A stretch of 36,813 nt of DNA from Candidatus Aenigmatarchaeota archaeon. GTDB taxonomy: Archaea; Aenigmatarchaeota; Aenigmatarchaeia; CG10238-14; SCSR01. The notes under the pieces are model-generated. The model saw nothing but the letters and a program-made list of their open reading frames with translations. It was not told the origin of the DNA and ran no database searches. Of the stretch, positions 8,387 through 16,759 are shown piece after piece. Location of the stretch: contig JAPLUY010000005.1 of assembly GCA_026397385.1 (NCBI GenBank), positions 1 to 36,813 on the forward strand, written 5' to 3'. Each line of letters begins with the position of its first letter. The stretch's first letter is position 1. Position numbers and translations under genes: made by a program.

Positions 8387-9067
8387 CTAGACTATCAGCA
8401 GAAGCTCGCTTATGCCGCCGATCTCATGGTCGGCCTTGCAACGTCTCGTCTCCTTCCAGACCTGCCCGTACTTCGCCAGTACTGTCCGCATGCCGAGCTT
8501 GTGCGCGCCGAGCACGTCGCGTCCGACAGAGTCGCCGACCATGACAGCCTCCGCAGGCTTCACGTGCAGCTTCCTCAGCGCGGCCCTGAACGGCAGCCGG
8601 CTAGGCTTCTTGCGGCCGGTGTCCTCGAGCGCAACGATGAAGTCAAAGTACTTGTCCAGTTTCAGCTCGAACAGCCTGGACCACGCCTGGAACCGCGGAG
8701 CGTCCGTTACTATGGCAAGCTTCAGTCCGCGCGTCCGCAGCTGGCGGAGCGTAGGCACCACGCCCGGATACGGCCGCATCTGCAGCTCCTTCGCGTGCCT
8801 GTATGCCACGACGCCTGCCGCCAGAAGCCTATCGTCCGAACGGCCAGTCGTCTCCTTCAGGAAAATCTCGAAGATCCTCTGGTTCTCGATGCCATAGAGG
8901 TCGAAAAGGCGGTTCAGCGTACGCCAGGCCACCTGCTTGTCGGTCTTCAAGCCGGCGCGGATCATCGCCGCAAGCGCCGCCTTGCTAGCCGCCTTCTTCA
9001 TCTTCCAGAAGTCTATCAGCGTGTTGTCCAGGTCGAACAGCACTGCCTTGATCGCTGCGCCAGCCAT
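8387..9067 (-). CDS. HAD superfamily hydrolase
   Basis: VLFDLDNTLIDF (motif I), AIVTDAP (motif II), K...MVGDSVGRDVLGA (motifs III/IV). Confidence 0.92.
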   Translation of the reverse strand: MAGAAIKAVLFDLDNTLIDFWKMKKAASKAALAAMIRAGLKTDKQVAWRTLNRLFDLYGIENQRIFEIFLKETTGRSDDRLLAAGVVAYRHAKELQMRPYPGVVPTLRQLRTRGLKLAIVTDAPRFQAWSRLFELKLDKYFDFIVALEDTGRKKPSRLPFRAALRKLHVKPAEAVMVGDSVGRDVLGAHKLGMRTVLAKYGQVWKETRRCKADHEIGGISELLLIV

Positions 9068-9128
9068 GAATAACTGGATAGTCGCCGGAGGTATAAAAGA
9101 CCTACGGCCGCTTGCCGGCCGGAAGCCT

Positions 9129-9335
9129 TCACATTATCACGGTCGCGCCGTGCGGCGCCTTCACGGCCTTCAGCTGCTTCCTGACGCGCTCGTACTCCGT
9201 CTCGGACACGCTCGAGAAACCGCAGTTGCAGCACTCGTCCACTCCGACCTTCTCCACGATGACCTTCGGGTTGACCTCGAACTCCATCGCTTCCTTCTTC
9301 TTCCGCATCTTCGAGTCGCAGTCCGGGCATCTCAT
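9129..9335 (-). CDS. YgiT/MqsA-type zinc-finger protein (putative antitoxin)
   Basis: MRCPDCDSKMRKKKEAMEF...VGVDECCNCGFSSVSETEYERV; CPDC/CCNC knuckles and 4-nt overlap with the upstream gene. Confidence 0.65.
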   Translation of the reverse strand: MRCPDCDSKMRKKKEAMEFEVNPKVIVEKVGVDECCNCGFSSVSETEYERVRKQLKAVKAPHGATVIM

Positions 9336-9643
9336 CTCTCTTGCACCTTCGCCTTGGAGCGCTTGTAATCCTCTATCTCTCGATAATTGGATTTATACAC
9401 CGTTATGATAAATATAACCCTCGCCTTCGGCGCGATTATCAGCGTCCAGTGGCAGCCGTCGTCCGGGTCCCTGTAGACGCACGTCCGCCTGTCCTCGATC
9501 ACGTGCGGGCACCATACGCCGCCGTACACCATACGTTTCAGTTTCGAAATCGGGAACCTTCTCTCGATGCACCTCTTGAAAGCCTCCTTCGTAAGATGGA
9601 GTCCGCATCTTTTCGCTGGGTTGCCCGCGTGCCCGGCTGCCAT
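9332..9643 (-). CDS. DUF4258-like protein (putative toxin paired with the YgiT-type gene)
   Basis: LTKEAFKRCIERRFPISKLKRMVYGGVWCPHV...RDPDDGCHWTLIIAPKARVIFIITVYKSN. Confidence 0.6.
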   Translation of the reverse strand: MAAGHAGNPAKRCGLHLTKEAFKRCIERRFPISKLKRMVYGGVWCPHVIEDRRTCVYRDPDDGCHWTLIIAPKARVIFIITVYKSNYREIEDYKRSKAKVQER

Positions 9644-9777
9644 TTTCTGATTTCAGGGATATGGCGTATATCATGCTTTCCCACCGCTGCCGGTGGTCGG
9701 GAATCCTCGTTCAGGTCCCTGGCTGGGCCGTCCGAAAAGCAAAAATAATACCCCGGAACGCCAATTAATAGCATAAG

Positions 9778-11346
9778 GTGGAGTTCTTGGTAGACGAAGA
9801 TACCGACGACGTTTCAGAGCTGGAGGAGCGGCCTACGTCGGTCATGGGCGGGGCCATCCGCAACGCCGTGCGGCCCGAGGACAAGTTCAAGCTCAGCATG
9901 CTCAACATGGAGAAGCGCTTCATCGACATGGAATTTGCTATCTCCGAGCTCGCGTCGCGCGTGAAGGACATCAATCCTGAGAACATCGAGACGTACGACA
10001 ACCGCATCGAAGCGCTCGAGGACATGATAACCGTCGAGCAGGCGGGCGTCGGCGAGCTCAAGCAGATAATGGAGCGCGTGGACGAGGGCTTCACGACCTC
10101 CGCGACCCTGCGCGATATCGAGGATATGCGCGAGCGCGTGCGACGCGTGGAAAATCTCGCGCGCGCGGCCGCGGAGATGACGGACCTGCCCGCGGAGATG
10201 AGCGAGGAGACCAAGCACCGGATGAAGTCGCTCGAGGACGGCGTCGCCGAGCTCAAGGACAAGACGTTCGAGTCGGTCAGCCCCATGGAAGTAGCGGAGA
10301 TGCGGCGCGCGGTCGGCAACATCGACGAGCGCGTGACCATGATGCGAATGTGCGTGGACGACCTGAAGCGCAGCATAGACAAGCGCGTGCAGGACGGCAT
10401 CAAGGGCGCGCAGATAACCACCGCGGACTTTGACTTTATCAACACCAAGATCAACTCCGTCAAGTCCGCAATCGACATGCTGTCCGACAAGCGCATCGAG
10501 AACGAGATGAAGATATCCGCGCTCGAGCAGCGGCTGTCCACCCTGCACGCGGGCCAGGGCGACGACGGCACGGGCATGCTGTCCGAAAAGTTTCTCGATG
10601 AGCTGAAGAGCATGCGGCGCGACGTCGAGACCGCGAAGCTGCGCATGGAGTCGGTCGAGCGCGTGACGCAGGAGACGTCGCACATGGCGCAGGAAGCCGA
10701 GAAGGCCGCGAGGCGCTTCGAAGGCTTCGAACGTTTGTCAGGATTGAAGAACGAGGTCGACGACAAGCTGCAGCAGTTCCGCGCCGTGCAGAGCGAGATC
10801 AGCAACCTCTCGAACCGCGTCGAGAGCATGTACGAGGGCGTGGAGAAGCGGTTCGCCGAGCTGCGTGGCGCGGAGCGCGAGATGCACGACATGGGACGCG
10901 TCATCGCGGACACGCGCAGGGACATCGACGAGCTGAAGCTCGCGGCGCACCGCACGGCCAGCAAGGAAGACCTGGCGAAGGTCGCGGTCGGCTCGAACAT
11001 GGCCGGCCGCCTCGAAGGCAAGGTCGCCGAGCTCGAGGACGAGGTACGCCGCATGGACAAGTCGTACGAGCACCTCCAGAGCTCGGGCGGCGTGTCGAAC
11101 GAGGTGCTGTCGGTCCTGAAGGAGATGGACGACAGGCTGGAGAACGCCGAGCAGAGGATCTCCGAGGTCCAGAAGTCGGCCGGCGGCGGGAACGTCGTGT
11201 CTGCGACAGGGCTGCTCGGGCCGCAGGACATCGAGGGCAGGTTCAACGACGTCATCGACAAGCTCATCTTCCTGGAGAGCAGGCTGAGCGCCGTCGAGGC
11301 GGTGTACCAGACCAGCTCGAAGACGCACGCCATGGTCATAGAGTAG
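9778..11346 (+). CDS. Long coiled-coil protein of unknown function (GTG start)
   Basis: 522 aa dominated by heptad-like Glu/Lys/Leu/Met segments with almost no other domain signal. Confidence 0.75.
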   Translation: MEFLVDEDTDDVSELEERPTSVMGGAIRNAVRPEDKFKLSMLNMEKRFIDMEFAISELASRVKDINPENIETYDNRIEALEDMITVEQAGVGELKQIMERVDEGFTTSATLRDIEDMRERVRRVENLARAAAEMTDLPAEMSEETKHRMKSLEDGVAELKDKTFESVSPMEVAEMRRAVGNIDERVTMMRMCVDDLKRSIDKRVQDGIKGAQITTADFDFINTKINSVKSAIDMLSDKRIENEMKISALEQRLSTLHAGQGDDGTGMLSEKFLDELKSMRRDVETAKLRMESVERVTQETSHMAQEAEKAARRFEGFERLSGLKNEVDDKLQQFRAVQSEISNLSNRVESMYEGVEKRFAELRGAEREMHDMGRVIADTRRDIDELKLAAHRTASKEDLAKVAVGSNMAGRLEGKVAELEDEVRRMDKSYEHLQSSGGVSNEVLSVLKEMDDRLENAEQRISEVQKSAGGGNVVSATGLLGPQDIEGRFNDVIDKLIFLESRLSAVEAVYQTSSKTHAMVIE

Positions 11347-11400
11347 GACTTCTGCGCTCGCTTTAATTTTTGCAAGAAGAATTTATAGACAGCCCCGCGG

Positions 11401-13494
11401 GTGAGTGTTCTGGCCGAAAGCATCTCAGGATTGACAGTCATCATCACGGAGAAGCCGGATGCAGCCACGCGCATAGCCGGCGCGCTCGCGGAGAGGCCGC
11501 GCAAGGTCGCGAGCCGCGGCGCGTACTGGTACGAGTTCGAACGCGGCGGCCGCAAGTTCATCGTCGTTCCGGCCGTCGGCCACCTGATCGCGCTCGACAC
11601 CGTCAAGGACAAGAGCGGCTGGGGCTATCCCACGTTCGCGACGCGCTGGATCCCCGCATACGAGAAGAAGGGCGGCGAGTTCTCCGAGCGATACTACCGC
11701 AACATGCAGGACGTGCTCGCGGCTTCGCCGTCCGCGGAGGTCATCGTCGCGACGGACTATGACACCGAGGGCAGCGTGATCGGATACAATATCATCAGCC
11801 GGATCGCCGGCCGTGCGGACGCGGGCAGGATGAAGTTCTCCACGCTCACGAAGGACGAGCTCGTCGAGGCGTTCGAGAAACGCGACGAGGCGCTGGACAT
11901 GGGACAGGTCGAATCGGGCCTGACGCGGCACTATCTGGATTTCTACTGGGGCATCAACATGACACGTGCGCTCACGACGGCGGCGAAGCACGCGAACGAG
12001 CACGGCTTCGCGCTGCTGTCCACGGGCCGCGTGCAGGGCCCGACGCTCGCGATGCTATTCGACCGCGAGCTGGAGATACGCGCGTTCGTACCCAAGCCGT
12101 TCTGGCAGGTCGATGCCGGCTTGGAAAATGACGGCCGCGCGTTCACGGCATCGTACGGCCGCGGAAGCATCTGGGACGAGGACGAGGCGAAGAAGATACG
12201 CGACGAGTGCAGCCGCGCAGGCACGCGCGCGATCGTGACCATAGTTGAAAAGAGAAAATATTCGCAGGCCCCGCCTGTGCCGTTCAACACGACCGACCTG
12301 CAGGCCGAGTCGTACGAGCACTTCCACTACTCGCCGAAGCAGACGCTGGGCATCGTGGAGGAATTGTATCAGGCAGGCGCCGTGTCGTACCCGCGATCGT
12401 CGTCGCAGAAGCTCCCGCCTGCCATAGGATACAAGAAGATAATCTCCGCGCTGTCGAAATTATCGGCGTACAAGACGCTCGCGAACGCGCTTGCGAAGAG
12501 GAAGGAACTCATTCCTAACGAGGGTTCGAAGACGGACCCCGCGCACCCGGCGATCTATCCGACAGCCGAGACGCCCGACACGCGCAAGCTTTCGACCGCG
12601 CAAAAAAACCTGTACGACATGATCGTCCGGCGCTTCATGGCGGTGTTCGCGGAAGCGGCGCTGCGCGAGGCGACCACGGCGACGTTCGACATCGCCGGGC
12701 ACGAGTTCAAGGCCACTGGGCACACGACGCTCGAGCAGGGCTGGGCGAAGTTCGCAGGCAAGTACGCGAGCCTAGAGGAGGACACGCTGCCCGATCTGAA
12801 GGAGGGCGAACAGTTGTTGGTGAAAACGATAGCACTTCTCGCGAAGAAGACGCAGCCGCCCGCGCGCTTCACGCAGGCTTCGGTGCTGCGCGCGATGGAG
12901 GACAAGGAACTCGGCACACGCGCCACGCGCGCCGAGATATTGCAGACGCTGTACGACCGCAACTACATAACCGGCCGCACGATCGAAGTCACGAAGCTCG
13001 GCGAGGCCGTCACTTCGGTGCTGAAGGATTACTCGCCGCGGATCGTTAGCGAGGAACTGACGCGCAAGTTCGAGGAGGAGATGGAAGCGGTGCAGTCCGG
13101 CGGGAAGAAGCGCGACGAAGTCTTGGAAGAGGCGAAGAACATACTTACAGAACTGCTCGCAGGTTTCAAGCAGAACGAGCCCGAGATCGGGCAGAAGCTG
13201 CTCGCGGGCGTGCAACAGGCGCGGGACGAGGAGCGCGCGTTCGGCAAGTGCCCGAACTGCGGCAGCGACCTGCGCGTGATCGTGTCCAAGGCCACGGGCA
13301 AGCGCTTCGTCGGATGTTCTAACTACCCGAAGTGCAGCACGTCGTTCCCCCTGCCTCAGAAAGGCGCGCTCAGGAAGGCCGGTGCGACGTGCAAGTGCGG
13401 GCTGCCGATGATACTCATCTTCGGCCGCGGCCGCCGGCCGTACCGCGCGTGCATCAACCCCTCGTGCAGAGGTAAGGAATCCTCGGCTCGTTGA
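11401..13494 (+). CDS. topA: DNA topoisomerase I (type IA) with C-terminal zinc fingers
   Basis: TOPRIM 'VIITEKPDAATRIA...ATDYDTEG', active-site region 'AGAVSYPRSSSQKLP', C-terminal CPNCG...C..YPKC and CKCG...CINPSC. Confidence 0.95.
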   Translation: MSVLAESISGLTVIITEKPDAATRIAGALAERPRKVASRGAYWYEFERGGRKFIVVPAVGHLIALDTVKDKSGWGYPTFATRWIPAYEKKGGEFSERYYRNMQDVLAASPSAEVIVATDYDTEGSVIGYNIISRIAGRADAGRMKFSTLTKDELVEAFEKRDEALDMGQVESGLTRHYLDFYWGINMTRALTTAAKHANEHGFALLSTGRVQGPTLAMLFDRELEIRAFVPKPFWQVDAGLENDGRAFTASYGRGSIWDEDEAKKIRDECSRAGTRAIVTIVEKRKYSQAPPVPFNTTDLQAESYEHFHYSPKQTLGIVEELYQAGAVSYPRSSSQKLPPAIGYKKIISALSKLSAYKTLANALAKRKELIPNEGSKTDPAHPAIYPTAETPDTRKLSTAQKNLYDMIVRRFMAVFAEAALREATTATFDIAGHEFKATGHTTLEQGWAKFAGKYASLEEDTLPDLKEGEQLLVKTIALLAKKTQPPARFTQASVLRAMEDKELGTRATRAEILQTLYDRNYITGRTIEVTKLGEAVTSVLKDYSPRIVSEELTRKFEEEMEAVQSGGKKRDEVLEEAKNILTELLAGFKQNEPEIGQKLLAGVQQARDEERAFGKCPNCGSDLRVIVSKATGKRFVGCSNYPKCSTSFPLPQKGALRKAGATCKCGLPMILIFGRGRRPYRACINPSCRGKESSAR

Positions 13495-13978
13495 GCTTCT
13501 TCTCCAACTGCTCGAATATGCCGTCGAGGCTGAGCAGCCCCCTCGGCCCGTACATGCCTACCATGCCGGCATGGGCGTCGTCGTTGCCGACGATTGGGAG
13601 GTGGGAGAGCCCGTGCTCGCGCATCAGCCCCATCGCGTCGTCCACCGTGAAGCCGTAAGGCGCGCGCGGATAGGCGCTGCCGAAGTCTTCCATGGACACG
13701 TCCCTGCAGCAGGATTCGGAAAAGTACTTGGCGACGTCCCTGTTCTTCGGGGAGTATCCTGCGGGCATCTTGACCGCCCCGCGCACCACGCCGCCGTCCA
13801 CTACCGGCATGACGTCCAGCTGGAGCCTGTGCATCGCGTCGAACGCACTGATTGCAGGCGTCGCGGGGCCGAGGGCGTACTCCCCGCCCCGGTAGCGCAC
13901 GATGCCGGACGGAATCATGTTCAGCTTCATACCGCCCATGTCGGAAGCCTTCGCAGGGTTCGCAGTTTTCGTGACCAT
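13454..13978 (-). CDS. CBS-domain pair protein
   Basis: SAFDAMHRLQLDVMPVVDGGVVRGAV...TVDDAMGLMREHGLSHLPIVGNDDAHAGMVG; convergent 3' overlap with topA (41 bp). Confidence 0.75.
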   Translation of the reverse strand: MVTKTANPAKASDMGGMKLNMIPSGIVRYRGGEYALGPATPAISAFDAMHRLQLDVMPVVDGGVVRGAVKMPAGYSPKNRDVAKYFSESCCRDVSMEDFGSAYPRAPYGFTVDDAMGLMREHGLSHLPIVGNDDAHAGMVGMYGPRGLLSLDGIFEQLEKKLNEPRIPYLCTRG

Positions 13979-14030
13979 CGGAACGACCTCTCCTTTGAGG
14001 GAATTTTAAAAGTTAAGCATTTAATGCTAT

Positions 14031-14063
14031 TGATTTATCTTCCAGTCCGAGAAAGATAAATCA
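14031..14063. promoter_or_regulatory. 11-bp perfect inverted repeat abutting the start codon
   Basis: TGATTTATCTT (14031-14041), 11-nt spacer, AAGATAAATCA (14053-14063); last A is the A of ATG. A second palindrome AGCATT-T-AATGCT lies at 14016-14028. Confidence 0.6.
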
Positions 14064-14344
14064 TGCCGAAACGTGCGGCACGAGCAGCCAGCATGTCGTG
14101 GATGGAGACCCATTCCGAGTGGCTCCTGTCGCTGATGATAGCCACGGCGTGCATCGTGTTCTCGTTCATATTCACCGTGCTCACGGCGCTGCTCGGGCCG
14201 ATAGCCAGCGACATCAAGGTCATATTCATAATGCTGCTCGTGTTGACGACCACGGTCGCATCCACGGTCTCGCTGATTTTCTACATGCTCGTGGTCAACA
14301 ACGTCGGGGCGAGACTGAAGCGCACCAGCAGGAGAAGGCGCTAG
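14063..14344 (+). CDS. Small two/three-TM membrane protein with Arg-rich termini
   Basis: MPKRAARAASMSWMETHSEWLLSLMIATACIVFSFIFTVLTALLGPIASDIKVIFIMLLVL...RLKRTSRRRR. Confidence 0.65.
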   Translation: MPKRAARAASMSWMETHSEWLLSLMIATACIVFSFIFTVLTALLGPIASDIKVIFIMLLVLTTTVASTVSLIFYMLVVNNVGARLKRTSRRRR

Positions 14345-14352
14345 ACCCGCGC

Positions 14353-14955
14353 TCAGCCGAACAGCTCGCGCACGTCCTTCGACAGCGATATCAGGTTGGT
14401 CTTGCCGCGCGCGTGCACCGACACCACGCCCTTCCTTTCGAGGTCGCGTATGGCGCGGTGCGTCCTCAGCTTGTCCATCCCGTCAAGCCGGCTTATCTCG
14501 GCCTGCATCATCTCGCCTTTCTTGCGTATGAGCGCCTCAACGACCCTGCGCTCGCCAGGGTTAAGGAACTTGAGCACTATCTCGTTGCCCCCTGACGCGG
14601 GCCCGGCCTTCGGCATGCGTCCGCCCTTCACGAGCTTGGATATGAGGCTGAACTTGGCCTCGAGGTGCTGCTCCAGGCTCTCCGATACGATGTAGTACGA
14701 CACGGGCACGACCGCGGCTATCAGAAGCGCCGAGGAGAGGAACATGCTGTGCAGCGGCAGCCCGAGCCTGGCGCGGAAGAACGGGTCGAACGGGCCTGCG
14801 AAGGCGTCCGGCCTCGACTGGTTGCCCGGGACGGCGACCGCGCCGGTCTGGAACTGCGGAGCCTCGAAGGTCGCGCTCATGTAGAGGTTCAGCGCGAACC
14901 CGACCATCGCCACGAACGACAACGCCAGCAGCCATCTCCTGCTCCTGTAGGCCAT
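14353..14955 (-). CDS. Membrane-anchored winged-helix transcriptional regulator
   Basis: Two N-terminal TM segments plus C-terminal wHTH 'LNPGERRVVEALIRKKGEMMQAEISRLDGMDKLRTHRAIRDLERKGVVSVHARGKTNLISLS'. ATG at 14955 is preferred over 14997 because TATTTAAA (minus strand) lies ~25 nt upstream. Confidence 0.8.
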   Translation of the reverse strand: MAYRSRRWLLALSFVAMVGFALNLYMSATFEAPQFQTGAVAVPGNQSRPDAFAGPFDPFFRARLGLPLHSMFLSSALLIAAVVPVSYYIVSESLEQHLEAKFSLISKLVKGGRMPKAGPASGGNEIVLKFLNPGERRVVEALIRKKGEMMQAEISRLDGMDKLRTHRAIRDLERKGVVSVHARGKTNLISLSKDVRELFG

Positions 14956-14984
14956 ACTGGATAATTGCAGCGTGGGTTTAAATA

Positions 14985-15054
14985 GTTTCAAGTCCATGAA
15001 ACCATGAAAGATGGTTTCACCAGCGTTTTAAATATGGTTTCAACCAAATGAAAC
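14985..15054. promoter_or_regulatory. Divergent promoter region with two GTTTCA-N6-TGAAAC operator copies plus an extra half-site
   Basis: Copy 1 at 14985-15002 and copy 2 at 15037-15054, 52 bp apart. Overlapping perfect 9-bp IR TGAAACCAT-GAAAG-ATGGTTTCA at 14997-15019. Confidence 0.75.
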
Positions 15055-15073
15055 TATCACGGAAGGCGGAATA

Positions 15074-15760
15074 ATGAACGGGAAGCCTGTAATCGAGCTG
15101 AAGGGCGTCGGCAAGACGTACGGCATGGACGAGGTCACCGTGCAGGCGCTGCGCGACATAAACCTCCGCATAATGAAGGAGGAGTTCGTGGCGATCATGG
15201 GACCGAGCGGGTCCGGCAAGTCGACGATGCTGAACATGGTCGGCCTGCTGGACCGGCCGACGAAGGGCAAGATCCTGCTCAACGGCGTCGACATAGCCAC
15301 GCTAAACGACTCGGAGCTCTCGAGGCTCCGCGGCGGGCGCATCGGGTTCGTGTTCCAGTTCTTCAACCTTTATCCCACGCTCACGGCTAAGGAGAACATC
15401 GAGCTGCCGATGATGATACTCGAGAAGGGCAAGGAGGAGCGCGAGGCCAAGTCGACGAAGCTGCTGAAGATGGTCGGGCTCGAGGCTCGCGCGAACCACC
15501 TGCCCGCGCAGCTGTCCGGAGGCGAGCGGCAGCGTGTCGCGATATGCCGCGCGCTCGCGAACGATCCGCCGCTGCTGCTAGCGGACGAGCCGACGGGCAA
15601 CCTCGACTCGAAGACGGGCGACGACATAATAACTTTTTTGACCGGCCTGGTGAAGGAACACCACGTCACGGTCGTCATGGTCACGCACGACCCGCACCTC
15701 GCCAGGCGCGCGGAGCGCGTGATAACGATGAAGGACGGGAAAATAATGGAGGACAGGTGA
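15074..15760 (+). CDS. ABC transporter ATP-binding protein (LolD/MacB type)
   Basis: Walker A GPSGSGKST, signature LSGGERQR, Walker B LLLADEPTGNLD. Confidence 0.95.
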   Translation: MNGKPVIELKGVGKTYGMDEVTVQALRDINLRIMKEEFVAIMGPSGSGKSTMLNMVGLLDRPTKGKILLNGVDIATLNDSELSRLRGGRIGFVFQFFNLYPTLTAKENIELPMMILEKGKEEREAKSTKLLKMVGLEARANHLPAQLSGGERQRVAICRALANDPPLLLADEPTGNLDSKTGDDIITFLTGLVKEHHVTVVMVTHDPHLARRAERVITMKDGKIMEDR

Positions 15761-15766
15761 ATTGAC

Positions 15767-16759
15767 ATGGACAGGATTGGAAAATTGATTTTCGTAACGA
15801 TTGTGGCCGGGGCGCTGCTCACGTTCGCGCCCGCGGCCATGGCATCGAGCGTGGTGGCGGTCGGGACGACCAGCAGCTCGAACTACATCGCGGTGGACCA
15901 GACGAGCCTGCGCGCCACGCTGCTGAACCAGGACCCCGTGTCCGCGGAGCCGGGCAGCTACGTGAACCTGCTGTTCAAGCTCGAGAACTGGGGCACGATG
16001 CCGATGAACGACGCGAATTTCACGCTCGTGCAGGCGTTCCCGTTCACGCTCGATCCGGGCACCGATGCAACGGTGCAGCTGGGAACGGTCGGCTCGCTCG
16101 CGCGGGGGGCGACGTCGTACTTCATCAAGTACAAGGTGAAGGTTGACGCTGACGCCGTGGGCGGCGAGAACCAGATCAAGGTCGAGTTCGGCAACGCCAC
16201 ATCGCTGTCGCAGCAGACGCTCAACGTCAGCGTGGAGGACCCGCGCACCGACTTCGACGTGATAACGCAGGGCTCTACATCGGCGGCGTCCGCCACGGCG
16301 CTGTCGTCGACGAACCTCGTGATAGCCAACATCGGCGCGAACACCGCCTACTCGACAATAGTAAGCGTGCCGGACCAGTCCGGCTTCCGCGTCTCGGGCG
16401 ACTATGCCAGCATAGTGGGCAACCTGAACGCGGGCGACTATACGCTGGTGAGCTTCACGGTCGTTCCGATGAACGCGACGGCCGCGCCTGCGCAGAACGG
16501 AAGGCGCGACCTGATAGTGGAAGTCTCGTACACGGACGGCCTGGGCATACGACGCACGGTCGACAAGAACGTGCCGATCGACGTCTCGGGCTCGTCGTCC
16601 GTCCTGATTGAAAGGGCGCGCACGACCAGCACTAGCAACGGCACGTTCCAGCTGTTCGGAAGCACGGGCATGACGTACATAACGATCGGCGTCGTCGGCA
16701 TAGTGGCCATCGTGCTGCTGTTCAAGGTCGTAGGCAGGAAAAAGAAGATGAAAGGATGA
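15767..16759 (+). CDS. Secreted/membrane-anchored COG1361-like (S-layer/CARDB-like) protein of the ABC operon
   Basis: N-terminal signal sequence, repeated beta-rich modules (ENWGTMPMNDANFTL..., IANIGANTAYSTIVSV), C-terminal TM and KKKMKG tail. Confidence 0.75.
   Translation: MDRIGKLIFVTIVAGALLTFAPAAMASSVVAVGTTSSSNYIAVDQTSLRATLLNQDPVSAEPGSYVNLLFKLENWGTMPMNDANFTLVQAFPFTLDPGTDATVQLGTVGSLARGATSYFIKYKVKVDADAVGGENQIKVEFGNATSLSQQTLNVSVEDPRTDFDVITQGSTSAASATALSSTNLVIANIGANTAYSTIVSVPDQSGFRVSGDYASIVGNLNAGDYTLVSFTVVPMNATAAPAQNGRRDLIVEVSYTDGLGIRRTVDKNVPIDVSGSSSVLIERARTTSTSNGTFQLFGSTGMTYITIGVVGIVAIVLLFKVVGRKKKMKG

Noticed and set aside
9765-11612. 615-aa minus-strand ORF opposite the coiled-coil gene
   Set aside because: Low-complexity Ser/Arg/Ala antisense translation produced by GC-rich codon bias; the plus strand is coherent.
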